Assembly: GCF_008014645.1 (NCBI RefSeq)
Contig: NZ_VOWY01000010.1
Coordinates: 186,407-250,406 of the forward strand
DNA length: 64,000 nt
Reading direction: 5' to 3'
Source: Collinsella sp. BA40
Lineage (GTDB): Bacteria > Actinomycetota > Coriobacteriia > Coriobacteriales > Coriobacteriaceae
Positions 17,592-25,997 of the stretch are shown here, in pieces. Below the pieces are notes generated by a model, which ran no database searches, was not told where the DNA came from, and was given only the letters and a program-made list of their open reading frames with translations. Numbering within the stretch: position 1 is the stretch's first letter; every line of letters starts with the position of its first letter. A program made the translations under genes and the position numbers.

Positions 17592-18395
17592 CTAAGACTT
17601 CTTGGTCATGATCCCCTCGGGATCGATCTTGTCCTGAATCTTCTTGAGCGTGCGCCTCAAAAGACGCGACACCTGCACCTGTGAGATGCCGAGTTGCTCT
17701 GCTATCTCGATCTGCGTCATCCCCTGGAGGAAACGTAAGTCGATGACCTCGCGCTCGCGCGGCGAGAAGCCCTTGAGCGCCTCCTCGATGATGAGGCGGT
17801 CCTCGGTGAAATTCAAGGCGTTATCCTCGGTCGCATAGCGGTCGATGACGCTGGGGGCGTCCTCGTTCTCGGAATTACTCGATCCCTCCAGCGGAACCGA
17901 GCTATACGCGGAAGACGATTCCATCGCCTCAAGCACCTCGTCGACAGACGCATCGAGATACGCGGCGATCTCCTCGATAGTGGGCGAACGCTGAAGCTGG
18001 ACGGTAAGCGCATCAGTTGCCTGATTGACCTTTGCGGAAAGCTCTTGTAGGCGGCGGGGCACGCGAACGCTCCACCCCTTATCACGGAAATGGCGCTTGA
18101 TCTCTCCCAGGATAGTGGGCGTGGCATATGTAGTGAATTCGAGGCCGCGACCGGGATCGAAGCGATCGATAGCCTTGAGCAGGCCTAGATAGCCAACCTG
18201 GACAAGGTCGTCGAGCGGTTCGCCACGGTTCTTAAACTTGTTGGCGAGGAAACGGACGAGGTTCATATGGGACATGACGAGCTTCTCGCGCGCATCAAGA
18301 TCCCCCTCTTCCTTGAACTTGCGAAACAGCTCGTGAGTCCGCTCTTTATCCCACGCCGTCTTCGTAGAACGCGCAGCACGTGGCGACTCGGTCAT
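17592..18395 (-). CDS. SigB/SigF-type alternative sigma factor
   Basis: Group 3 sigma-70 factor of 267 residues. Region 2 is clear (LDDLVQVGYLGLLKAIDRFDPGRG, FTTYATPTILGEIKRHFRDKGW), region 3 follows (VPRRLQELSAKVNQA), and region 4.2 has the helix-turn-helix MTQIEIAEQLGISQVQVSRLLRR. The pattern fits the SigB/SigF/SigG stress-sporulation clade. It overlaps the preceding anti-sigma-like gene by 4 bp, the order typical of rsbW-sigB. Its regulon cannot be read from here. Confidence 0.93.
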   Translation of the reverse strand: MTESPRAARSTKTAWDKERTHELFRKFKEEGDLDAREKLVMSHMNLVRFLANKFKNRGEPLDDLVQVGYLGLLKAIDRFDPGRGLEFTTYATPTILGEIKRHFRDKGWSVRVPRRLQELSAKVNQATDALTVQLQRSPTIEEIAAYLDASVDEVLEAMESSSAYSSVPLEGSSNSENEDAPSVIDRYATEDNALNFTEDRLIIEEALKGFSPREREVIDLRFLQGMTQIEIAEQLGISQVQVSRLLRRTLKKIQDKIDPEGIMTKKS

Positions 18396-18772
18396 GCCAC
18401 ATCAGCCTTCAGCGTGAGAACGAGCGCATTCGAGTCTTCGCGTTTCTCATAGGAATCGCAAACGGCAGTCAAGATAAGATCCGCATAGGCGGCGGTGGGA
18501 TCGTCTGCGGTTGGCGTGGCGAAGGCCGCCTCGCCCAAATCGAACGTCATGGAAACATGCGAGCTGTCGTACTCGAACACGATATCGAAAGCGGAGCCGG
18601 GATAGGAGGAGCACGCGTACACGAACGCCTCCTCGGCAACCATGCGGATATCCTCCACGCGGTCGACGGACATCGAGGACAGCATGGCCACATTCGAAGC
18701 GGTCATGCGCACCAGGCGGGCCAGATGGGGATCGGCCGCAACGGTAAGAATAACGGGCTCGTTAGCACTCAT
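18392..18772 (-). CDS. RsbW-like anti-sigma factor, degenerate ATPase
   Basis: A 126-residue protein starting at the ATG at 18772 (GGGAG upstream), overlapping the DUF948 gene by 11 bp and the sigma gene by 4 bp. The layout RVEDIRMVAEEAFVYACSS followed by a beta hairpin and FDLGEAAF resembles the HATPase domain of RsbW/SpoIIAB. In RsbW the N-box reads E-A-x-x-N, with the Asn binding Mg-ATP; here the corresponding residue is Tyr52. The G1-type Asp (78) and Gly (80) are there but the second glycine is not. Position argues for an anti-sigma factor; ATP binding and kinase activity are doubtful. Remote homology only. Confidence 0.62.
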   Translation of the reverse strand: MSANEPVILTVAADPHLARLVRMTASNVAMLSSMSVDRVEDIRMVAEEAFVYACSSYPGSAFDIVFEYDSSHVSMTFDLGEAAFATPTADDPTAAYADLILTAVCDSYEKREDSNALVLTLKADVA

Positions 18773-19316
18773 CGCAATCATCTCCCTGAGCGGCATCGTA
18801 GGTGAAGTAATGAGCCGAAGAGGCGTCGAAGACGTCATCCTCGACCTCGATCGTACCGGCGGGCTCAGACGCCTCGTCCTCCGAAGGAACCAGGGCGCGA
18901 CCGGGGAAATCGGTATGACGAACCTTTTTAGCGAAGAACTTCTGCACCTTTTCGGAGGCGGCGTCGGCGATACCGCTCACGGCGCCGGAAGCGGTAGACA
19001 CCGTTCCGGTAACAGATGAAACATCGCGCAAGACGCCGTTGACCTCGATGAGGTCGGCAGAGAGGGCCTCGACGGCCACATTGGCCTGCTTGAGGAGCGG
19101 CTCGACCTGAGACAGGGCGGGACCGAGGTCGTCGAGGACGCCGTCGAGCTTCGAGATAACCGGACGGGCCTCGGCGATGGCGTCGTTCACCTCGCCAACC
19201 GTTTTATCCAACGTGTCGACGCTCTGGCGCGCCCGACGCACCGTCATGGCGATTTCCGCAACCGCCCAGATGCCGACGAGCACCAAGACGATGAGCACAA
19301 CCTGCATGAAATCCAT
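18762..19316 (-). CDS. DUF948 (YtxG-like) membrane-anchored protein
   Basis: 184-residue protein with an N-terminal membrane helix (about residues 5-25) and a long alpha-helical, coiled-coil-like region (VRRARQSVDTLDKTVGEVNDAIAEARPVISKLDGVL...). The C-terminal third is acidic with no recognised fold. The pattern fits DUF948, whose Bacillus member YtxG is a general stress protein under sigma-B. That makes sense here, since it is the first gene of the DUF948/anti-sigma-like/sigma operon. Function unknown. Confidence 0.75.
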   Translation of the reverse strand: MDFMQVVLIVLVLVGIWAVAEIAMTVRRARQSVDTLDKTVGEVNDAIAEARPVISKLDGVLDDLGPALSQVEPLLKQANVAVEALSADLIEVNGVLRDVSSVTGTVSTASGAVSGIADAASEKVQKFFAKKVRHTDFPGRALVPSEDEASEPAGTIEVEDDVFDASSAHYFTYDAAQGDDCDEC

Positions 19317-19424
19317 CTTGCCTCCATACGTTCCACAATAGATGCGACCGCGGCGCCCGCGGACGCGAGACGGTTACGATTCATGGTACCCCATGCCGTG
19401 CCCGTCTATCCAACGAGGACGGGC

Positions 19425-20777
19425 CTACGAATCGGCGCCATTCGCGCGCGGCGCGCGACCGGTCCTATCACGCGAGGTCTGCTCATAGCGCCACTCTTCC
19501 CATCCGCGGCCGGCGGGCTTCCAGAAGGCGCCGCGTTCGAGACCTTCGGGCAGATAGCGCTGCTCGACCCACCCCTCGGGGTAATCATGGGGATAGAGGT
19601 AGGGGCCGTACTCCTCGGAACCCGGTCGATGGCGATCGCGCAGATGAGCGGGCACCTCGCGAAGCCCGCTCGAGCGGACGTCGGAGAGAGCGGCATCGAT
19701 CGCGGACTCGCAGGCATTGGATTTCGGTGCGAGCGCGTTGTAGATCGCAGCTTGGGCGAGATTGATGCGACACTCGGGATATCCGATGACCTCCGCCGCC
19801 TTGAACGCTGCCTCGGCGATAAGAAACGCCTGCGGATCGGCGTTGCCGATATCCTCCGAAGCCTGGATCATGATGCGCCGGGCAATGAACTTGGGGTCCT
19901 CCCCCGCATCGATCATGCGGGCGAGCCAATAGACGGCGGCATCGGGATCGCTGCCGCGCATCGACTTGATGAAGGCTGAGATAACGTCGTAATGCATGTC
20001 GCCGGACTTATCATAGGAAAGGCCGCGACGGGGGTTGGCGACGCGCACATCCTCCATGGTGATGACGAAGCGCTCCCCCTTCAGCGGTCGCGTGACGGCG
20101 ATCTCGCTGGCAAGCTCGAGCGTTGTGAGCGCCGAACGCGCATCGCCCGCCGCCAGCGTGCAGATGGCGGATACGACGTCGTCGCCGGCGGCGAACCGAT
20201 CCGCCAGGCCCTGCGGGGCGCTCAACGCACGGCGGACCAGCCGCTCGACATCTTCGTTGGATAGGTGCTCGAGCTCCACGACGCGCCCGCGCGAAAGCAG
20301 GGCGGAGTTCACCTCGAAATACGGATTCTCCGTCGTTGCGCCGATCATGACGATCGTACGGTTCTCGACGGCATGGAGAAGGGCGTCTTGCTGGGAGCGC
20401 GAGAAACGGTGGATCTCGTCTATGAACAAGATGGTGCGGCGGTCGTACATCAGCAATCGGCGCTTCGCCTCATCGATCTCGCGACGAAGGTCCTTAACCG
20501 TACCCGTCACGGCAGACACCTCGACGAACTCGCTTTTAGTAGTAGCGGCGATGATATGCGCGAGCGTGGTCTTACCCGTGCCGGCCGGACCGTATAAGAT
20601 AACGCTCGACAACACGTCGTGCTCGATGGCGGAACGCAGCCAAGAACCAGGTCCTACCGCCTTTTGCTGGCCGACGTAATCGTCGAGCGTGGCCGGACGC
20701 ATGCGCACCGCAAGAGGGGCGTTCCTAAGCTGCGTAGCGCGCTCTTGTTGAGAAAATAACGTATCCATGAAACCCAT
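19425..20777 (-). CDS. rarA: Replication-associated recombination protein RarA (MgsA)
   Basis: Clamp-loader-like AAA+ ATPase acting at stalled replication forks, 450 residues. Walker A GPAGTGKTTLA, Walker B LFIDEIHRF, sensor-1 region IGATTENPYF and the arginine-finger block ALLSRGRVVELE are all visible, then the RarA tetramerisation domain with YDKSGDMHYDVISAFIKSMRGSDPDAA and WLARMIDAGEDPKFIARR. A basic tail of about 20 residues is non-conserved. The gap to DUF948 (19317-19424) shows no gene. Confidence 0.96.
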   Translation of the reverse strand: MGFMDTLFSQQERATQLRNAPLAVRMRPATLDDYVGQQKAVGPGSWLRSAIEHDVLSSVILYGPAGTGKTTLAHIIAATTKSEFVEVSAVTGTVKDLRREIDEAKRRLLMYDRRTILFIDEIHRFSRSQQDALLHAVENRTIVMIGATTENPYFEVNSALLSRGRVVELEHLSNEDVERLVRRALSAPQGLADRFAAGDDVVSAICTLAAGDARSALTTLELASEIAVTRPLKGERFVITMEDVRVANPRRGLSYDKSGDMHYDVISAFIKSMRGSDPDAAVYWLARMIDAGEDPKFIARRIMIQASEDIGNADPQAFLIAEAAFKAAEVIGYPECRINLAQAAIYNALAPKSNACESAIDAALSDVRSSGLREVPAHLRDRHRPGSEEYGPYLYPHDYPEGWVEQRYLPEGLERGAFWKPAGRGWEEWRYEQTSRDRTGRAPRANGADS

Positions 20778-20824
20778 TCTAGCCGAAGGCGTCGAAGCGG
20801 ACGAAGGCCGATGACGATCGCATG

Positions 20825-22111
20825 CTAGCGCTCATTGATGTACGTGCGCCGCGGTAAATCGACATCGGGCAGAAGCTTGGTCGCGAGCTCGGCGAAGTAT
20901 CCATCGGTCATGCTGGCGATATAGTCGACCACCGTCTGGTGTAGATCGGATTGCCAGTCGTAGCTCGCACCATAATGAGCCAGAGAGCGGGAGATGCGGG
21001 CGATATGATGGCGGAAGATGAAGCTATCCTCGTTCCCCCGCCGCAGGTCATCGTAAAACGTATCGTACATCTGCTCGAACGCACCAGAGAGCACCTCGGC
21101 GCACTCGCCTTCTATGCCGCCCGACCGATAGATCTTTGCATAGTTTTCCGCCTTGGCACGGCGAAGCTCCTCGAACATCGGCTCGCTCATCTCGATACGG
21201 TTTTTACCATAGCTGTTCTCGATGATGTCCACGGACGCGCGCGATAAGATCCACGTGTTGTAGCGACCGCCCATCCCATCTTCGAAGGCATCTTCGTCAA
21301 GCAGACCGGCCTCGATCGCATCCTGCCGATCGCGGCCCACATAGGCGATGATATCGGCGATGCGAACCACGCAGCCCTCGAGCGTCATGGGCTTGAGATG
21401 GCCGATCGCCCGCCCGCCCTGCACCGAGCAGAGCTCGACCGTGCGGTCGAACTCGTCGAAATCGCGCAGCCCCGACAGATCGAATACGCGCTGCTCGTAC
21501 TCCCCGTTATGGGTCAAGGCGCCATCGAGGGTCTGCAGGGACACGTTGCGGCCGTACAGGACGTCCATGACGCGAACGGAGTGTACGTTGTGGAAAAAGA
21601 AGCGCCCCGTCCGCTTCCGATAGGCCTCGTTGAGATAGCGTTCGCCTGCATGGCCGAACGGCGTGTGACCAAGGTCGTGCCCGAGCCCGATCGCCTCGAT
21701 GAGGTCGCAATTTAAATCGAGGGCGCGGCCGATATCGCGTGCGATACGGGCCACCAGCTGCACGTGAAGGCCGCGACGCGACAGATCATCGTTGCTGCGA
21801 AAACTGAACACCTGGGTTTTGCCCGCATAGCGGTTATACGCAGGAAGATGCATGATCTTCTCGACATCGCGCACATATGCGGGGCGCCACATGCTGCTGC
21901 GATCTGAAGGCCGGTCATATCGACGGCAAGCGCCGTCATCGGGAGCACGATATGGGTTACGATGCCCCCGGGCGCGATCATGCTCGATACGCCTGACCAA
22001 CTCATCGGAAAGGTGATCGGGCATGCGCTCCAACCGGGCCCGAAGGTTATCGCGATCGTCCATCGCCATCATGATTCGCCCCATCTCCTTCAATTCATCT
22101 GGACCTTGCAT
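20825..22111 (-). CDS. dgt: Deoxyguanosinetriphosphate triphosphohydrolase-like HD protein
   Basis: HD-superfamily dNTP triphosphohydrolase (dGTPase type 2/3), 428 residues from the ATG at 22111. Signature residues: SRRGLHVQLVARIARDIGRAL, the HD pair in GLGHDLGHTPFGHAGE, and HNGEYEQRV. The start is uncertain: the ATG at 22111 lies inside the upstream prepilin-peptidase-like gene with no obvious ribosome site, while GAAGGAG occurs at 22085-22091 and could serve an ATG at 22072-22066. Dgt family members lower dNTP pools. It overlaps its upstream neighbour by 22 bp, so it is probably cotranscribed. Confidence 0.9.
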   Translation of the reverse strand: MQGPDELKEMGRIMMAMDDRDNLRARLERMPDHLSDELVRRIEHDRARGHRNPYRAPDDGACRRYDRPSDRSSMWRPAYVRDVEKIMHLPAYNRYAGKTQVFSFRSNDDLSRRGLHVQLVARIARDIGRALDLNCDLIEAIGLGHDLGHTPFGHAGERYLNEAYRKRTGRFFFHNVHSVRVMDVLYGRNVSLQTLDGALTHNGEYEQRVFDLSGLRDFDEFDRTVELCSVQGGRAIGHLKPMTLEGCVVRIADIIAYVGRDRQDAIEAGLLDEDAFEDGMGGRYNTWILSRASVDIIENSYGKNRIEMSEPMFEELRRAKAENYAKIYRSGGIEGECAEVLSGAFEQMYDTFYDDLRRGNEDSFIFRHHIARISRSLAHYGASYDWQSDLHQTVVDYIASMTDGYFAELATKLLPDVDLPRRTYINER

Positions 22112-22599
22112 GTATCATCGCACAGCGCACCGACATCGCCCACCTGTTCAGACGCCCCGCCTCCATACGACAGAAGGGAGGCGACGGCGAACGCCCCGAA
22201 CAAAAACGGCAAGAACGGCAGGGACGATACCCCGCGAAACGAAGCCGCGACAGCCAGGGCGAGCAGACCGACGGAAAATGATAAGAGCGCCAGCCCGGGA
22301 TCGAGCACGAGCAGCGAGAACAACGCCTTGACGTCCCCCATACCCAAGCCCGCTGCACCATGCGAGCGCCTCCAAAGCAGCTCGAAGCACACGAGGAACG
22401 CGCTTACCAGCAGCGCGGTGCCGATACGTCCCGCCAGCATAGACGCTCCGCCGAGCCGGCCGGCATAGGCGAACGAGAACGCCGCGAGAACGAACGCGAG
22501 GCCGTTCGGCAAGCTGCGCGTGCGAACATCGACCACCGCCCCGATCGCGGCCGCGACCGCGTACAGCGCGCCGAAGAGAGTCAGGACCCAATCGTCCAT
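22090..22599 (-). CDS. A24 family prepilin-peptidase-like membrane protease
   Basis: A 169-residue, highly hydrophobic protein with about five or six predicted helices. It has the two Asp residues of type IV prepilin peptidases: Asp24 in AVVDVRTRSLPN and Asp89 in GLGMGDVK. The N-terminal zinc/methylase domain of PilD/GspO is absent, so it is the short TadV/CpaA-like type. No pilin or secretion gene is in the window; the partners are dgt downstream and the ATP-grasp gene upstream (8 nt away). Substrate unknown. Confidence 0.8.
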   Translation of the reverse strand: MDDWVLTLFGALYAVAAAIGAVVDVRTRSLPNGLAFVLAAFSFAYAGRLGGASMLAGRIGTALLVSAFLVCFELLWRRSHGAAGLGMGDVKALFSLLVLDPGLALLSFSVGLLALAVAASFRGVSSLPFLPFLFGAFAVASLLSYGGGASEQVGDVGALCDDTCKVQMN

Positions 22600-22606
22600 G
22601 GTCCAC

Positions 22607-24004
22607 CTATTCGTCCACCACGAGACAGCCCATGTTCAAACGACCCGTAAGCGCGCCGATCACCGCGGTGGTGCCGCAACGCGTGAACACGCCGGCGAAG
22701 CGACCGTTGAACAGGTAGAGTCCTTCCATGTTGGAGTGAGGCTCCTCGCGCTTGACGCCGTCAGCAACGCTGCCGTCGGCATTCATGGTGTAGAACTGGG
22801 GCGCGTAGGCCTGCACGGTACCCCCGCTGCGCGCCATCTCCTGCAGCACGTCCAGCCATTCGGCATCGGTGCACTCCGAACCCGCCTGAACGCCCTTGCC
22901 GTTGAAGCCGTCTCGAGGCTTCGCGATCCAACGCTCCCTTTGGGTGAAACGGGACAGGTCGCTCTGCGCATCCAACATATAGGTTGCCGGTACGTGCGCG
23001 CGAACGAACGCGAGCTCCTCTGCATCGAGGATCCGCTCGGCAAGCTCGTCGTGAAAGAGGGCGAAGACCGTCTTGGTCGCACAGGGCCACGTTCGAAATG
23101 CGCCAACCATGGGGACGCGCCCCTCGTTCGCGCAGGCGAGGAAGGCATCGACACCCGGGGACGGCCGACCTTCCAGGTCGGAAATAACAAGACGTCGCCA
23201 CACGCAGTCGATAGGACCGACGGCATCGCGTAGAACGCCGTCCTCGTACGCCAAGTCACGAATATCTGCAAAGCGCAGGCTCGCGCCAAGCTCGGAGAAG
23301 ACATCGACGAACCGCGCGATCTCCGGAGCGTTCACGCTTTCACGATAATCAATGGCGGCGACAACGGGGTGCTCGGCCGATCCGCCGGCGCTCCGATACG
23401 CATCCAAGATAGCATCGGCACACGCTCCGTAGATGTCGAACACGGACACCGCATGGTCGCGGGCGAACAGGCGCCCTGCTTCCGTTTCCAGATTGACCTG
23501 CGTGATCTCGGATGTGGCGAGCATGCCGGCAGAACCATCGGTATTCAGCTCGCAGAACTGGAAATCTCCTGTCTCCTCATCAAGGAAGATGTCGACGCGC
23601 GCAATGGGTATGGGGCGCTCATAGGGCACCGGCGCCCTACACGCCGCCTCAACGCGAGGATCGAATGAAAAGAACGCGCGAACCAACGGGTCTGCAACGT
23701 ACGCCTCGGTGACCTTATCCATGATACGGCCCATCATCTCGGCGATCCATGCCAGATACGAGACGTCCGAGCGAGAAAACACCTTGGGAACCACGCTCCA
23801 GGGAACGGGCGCGCCATGATAGAGCGCGCCGCGTTGCACCAGCGCCTCGTCGGCTCGGCGGCGGGATTCCACGTCTCCATCCAGCGCGTGAACGATAGAG
23901 CGATACGTCTCTTGGTATCCGAGCGAGTCGAGCGGAACGCCATGGCTCGAAGAAGCGGCGACCGGGATATCCACCAAAGGATAATCGTTCATCATATCCC
24001 CCAT
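22607..24004 (-). CDS. Circularly permuted ATP-grasp (glutathionylspermidine synthase-like) protein
   Basis: 465-residue protein resembling the glutathionylspermidine synthase pre-ATP-grasp/ATP-grasp family. The middle includes FQFCELNTDGSAGM, typical of the N-terminal half of the ligase site; the C-terminal half has RWIAKPRDGFNGKGV, the ATP-grasp lysine/glycine loop, and ends with the FNGRFAGVFTRCG segment. The first codons are ambiguous: ATG at 24004, 23995 or 23992, the latter two closer to GGGGG. Such enzymes join a carboxylate to an amine; substrates here cannot be inferred. It is the first gene of a set with the short prepilin peptidase and dgt. Confidence 0.72.
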   Translation of the reverse strand: MGDMMNDYPLVDIPVAASSSHGVPLDSLGYQETYRSIVHALDGDVESRRRADEALVQRGALYHGAPVPWSVVPKVFSRSDVSYLAWIAEMMGRIMDKVTEAYVADPLVRAFFSFDPRVEAACRAPVPYERPIPIARVDIFLDEETGDFQFCELNTDGSAGMLATSEITQVNLETEAGRLFARDHAVSVFDIYGACADAILDAYRSAGGSAEHPVVAAIDYRESVNAPEIARFVDVFSELGASLRFADIRDLAYEDGVLRDAVGPIDCVWRRLVISDLEGRPSPGVDAFLACANEGRVPMVGAFRTWPCATKTVFALFHDELAERILDAEELAFVRAHVPATYMLDAQSDLSRFTQRERWIAKPRDGFNGKGVQAGSECTDAEWLDVLQEMARSGGTVQAYAPQFYTMNADGSVADGVKREEPHSNMEGLYLFNGRFAGVFTRCGTTAVIGALTGRLNMGCLVVDE

Positions 24005-24135
24005 CTCTTACGAATCTAAAGCGGCGACGGGTTGCGTCGCGCAGCGATGCCAGGAGTTATACCCAACCTATTCCGCGACGTTGCCGCAATCAACGAAATG
24101 AAGAGGATGCGGCGGCTCCAACAGAATTGTCCTCG

Positions 24136-24141
24136 TATAAT
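24136..24141 (+). promoter_or_regulatory. Candidate -10 element for the 24172 gene
   Basis: TATAAT 31 nt before the ATG of the small membrane protein gene, in the 167-nt divergent region. No convincing -35 hexamer stands at the expected distance. Confidence 0.5.
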
Positions 24142-24171
24142 ATCGAGAATCAAACATGAAAGGAGACCAGT

Positions 24172-24480
24172 ATGGACCAAGGCAAGGACAACGCACCGAT
24201 CGCCGCGCCCAACCCGTTGAATGTTGAAAGCGCATCGGCTGGAACCGCTCCCCAGACGACGAAATCCAATTTTGCCTACGCGCTCACCGCAGGCGTGCTG
24301 GGCATCATCATTCTCATCGTATTCTCGCTGGTCATGATCGTATATGCTGCAGTATCGAGCTACGTCTATACCGATGGCTTCTCCACCGACGACACCTATT
24401 TCGACTACGACTACGGCTACGGTTACGACCATGACGACTGGGACCAGGACTACGACCTCGATTTTCACGATTTCATGTAG
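24172..24480 (+). CDS. Small membrane protein with Asp/Tyr-rich C-terminal tail, function unknown
   Basis: A 102-residue protein with no family I recognise. Residues 1-33 are Asn/Ala/Thr-rich and soluble, 35-61 form one strongly hydrophobic helix (YALTAGVLGIIILIVFSLVM), and 65-102 is a striking tail with 13 Asp and seven Tyr residues plus Phe, Trp and His. The gene is supported by AAGGAG ahead of the ATG, a TATAAT upstream and a clean membrane design. It is the only plus-strand gene between 3107 and 34875. The tail suggests metal or cation binding, or an interaction surface, but this is inference. Confidence 0.68.
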   Translation: MDQGKDNAPIAAPNPLNVESASAGTAPQTTKSNFAYALTAGVLGIIILIVFSLVMIVYAAVSSYVYTDGFSTDDTYFDYDYGYGYDHDDWDQDYDLDFHDFM

Positions 24481-24505
24481 CCCCCGCACCAGAACCCATT
24501 GAAGA

Positions 24506-24550
24506 AATCCGCCCTGGCACCGCGCTTTCTATGCGATGCCGGGGCGGATT
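24506..24550 (-). terminator. Hairpin between the 24172 gene and the glycosyltransferase
   Basis: Inverted repeat with arms 24506-24519 and 24537-24550 (AATCCGCCC core, one unpaired base) and a 17-nt loop. On the minus strand it is followed by TTTCTTC, so it fits best as the terminator of the glycosyltransferase gene, possibly shared by the convergent plus-strand gene. Confidence 0.6.
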
Positions 24551-24594
24551 GCGATATCCCGTTCAAGCCTCTGCCCGAAAACGGACGGGAGTCG

Positions 24595-25869
24595 TTACTG
24601 AGCTCCCTCGATAACCTGGTCGAGCGTCACCGATACATCGTGCGGGGTGGGCACCCAATCGACCTTGAGGAAAAGCGCGGCCACGGTAAGCGGAATATAG
24701 GTGAACATAAACAGCGGGAACGTGAACAGGTTGGCGACGATGCGCCATGTTTGCGGGCAATGGATATGCTTGTGCTCGGTAACGGTCGTGACGACGCCGA
24801 GAACGAAGAACGTGAAATACATATAGAACAGCGTGATAAGTAGGGATCCGACGCACAGCTCAAGCTCGGCGTCGGTTGCCAGGAAGCCATGGGACAGCGA
24901 GCCCACGACCAAGAACGTGCTGTTCGCCAATAGCGAAACCAGAGTAAGGAGCATGCCGGGCGCGATGGTCATGAGCATGTCGTAGGCTGCGAAGCGATGA
25001 TGGTGGAAGATCGACTTCAGCAAGTGCGAACCGTACGTGAAGAATACCTGGTAGAAGCCCTTCGTCCAGCGCATACGCTGCTTCCAGGAAGCCGACATGG
25101 TAACCGGCTGCTCATCGTAGAACTCGGCGGGCGCGTAACCGATCTGGATTCCATGCACGGCGCAGAACGTAGAGAACTGGATATCCTCGGTTAGGGTATG
25201 GAAATCCCAGCCGTGCATTCCCTCGACAATCTTCGACGAGATGAGGTAGCCCGAACCGGAGACCGCGCACGAGGTCCCGCAGATCATGCGGGCGTTATTG
25301 AGATAGCGCGCCTCGCGGAGAAACCAGGTGGCATAAGCCGCGGAGATCCATGAGCTACCGAAATTCTTGGAGTTGCGATAGCTCGTCAAGGCGAGGTAGC
25401 CTTGGTCGAACGCATCGTTCATGATGGAGACGTAATCGCGAGACAGCAGGTTATCGGCATCGAAGATGAAGAACGCCTCGTGCTTGCCGGGGTACTCGCG
25501 CAGAATGCGGTCGAAACCGTAATCCATCACCCAGCTCTTTCCCTTACGGGCGAGGTCGTTGCGCTCGTACACGATCGCACCTGCGTCGCGAGCGGCCTGG
25601 GCGGTGTTATCGGTGCAGGCGTCGGCAACAACGAAGATATCGATGAGCTCGGACGGATAGTCCTGGTCGCGGATGGACTGCACGAGGTTGGCGATCACCG
25701 CCTCCTCGTTGTGGGCGGCGATGAAGAACGCATACCGATGCTGCTTCTTCGCGGGCGGAATCTTGACCTCACCCCGAAACAGGCCGATGAGCAGATACAC
25801 GGCCTGGTAGGCGAAGCACACGGTGAACAGGACGCCGAGTATGAAATTGAAGATAACGATAGGTGCCAC
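24595..25869 (-). CDS. Family 2 processive-type glycosyltransferase, membrane-bound
   Basis: Starting at GTG 25869, with AAGGGA six nt upstream, the protein has 424 residues; an in-frame ATG at 26118 lies inside rluD and would add a basic stretch unlike the family. A membrane helix (1-31) is followed by a GT-A domain: AAHNEEAVIANL, DACTDNTA, DAD at 137-139 (metal-binding), TED at 227-229 and QRMRW at 264-268, the Q-x-x-R-W signature of processive enzymes such as cellulose, hyaluronan or poly-GlcNAc synthases. Four or five C-terminal helices complete it. No other polysaccharide gene is adjacent, so sugar and product are unknown. Confidence 0.85.
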   Translation of the reverse strand: MAPIVIFNFILGVLFTVCFAYQAVYLLIGLFRGEVKIPPAKKQHRYAFFIAAHNEEAVIANLVQSIRDQDYPSELIDIFVVADACTDNTAQAARDAGAIVYERNDLARKGKSWVMDYGFDRILREYPGKHEAFFIFDADNLLSRDYVSIMNDAFDQGYLALTSYRNSKNFGSSWISAAYATWFLREARYLNNARMICGTSCAVSGSGYLISSKIVEGMHGWDFHTLTEDIQFSTFCAVHGIQIGYAPAEFYDEQPVTMSASWKQRMRWTKGFYQVFFTYGSHLLKSIFHHHRFAAYDMLMTIAPGMLLTLVSLLANSTFLVVGSLSHGFLATDAELELCVGSLLITLFYMYFTFFVLGVVTTVTEHKHIHCPQTWRIVANLFTFPLFMFTYIPLTVAALFLKVDWVPTPHDVSVTLDQVIEGAQ

Positions 25870-25997
25870 GAAACATCCCTTGAGCAGACAGATAACTATG
25901 CTCAAGGTAGTGTAGCGCAGCCGCGACGACCCGCATCGCTTCGCCCGCGATATGCGCAAAAGGGGGACATATCCGCAACGAAGCAGGGAGACGAGGC

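Noticed and set aside
24016-24489. Minus-strand frame opposite the small membrane protein gene
   Set aside because: The plus-strand frame has a ribosome site, promoter-like element and a sensible membrane design; the minus-strand one is a valine-rich mirror image.
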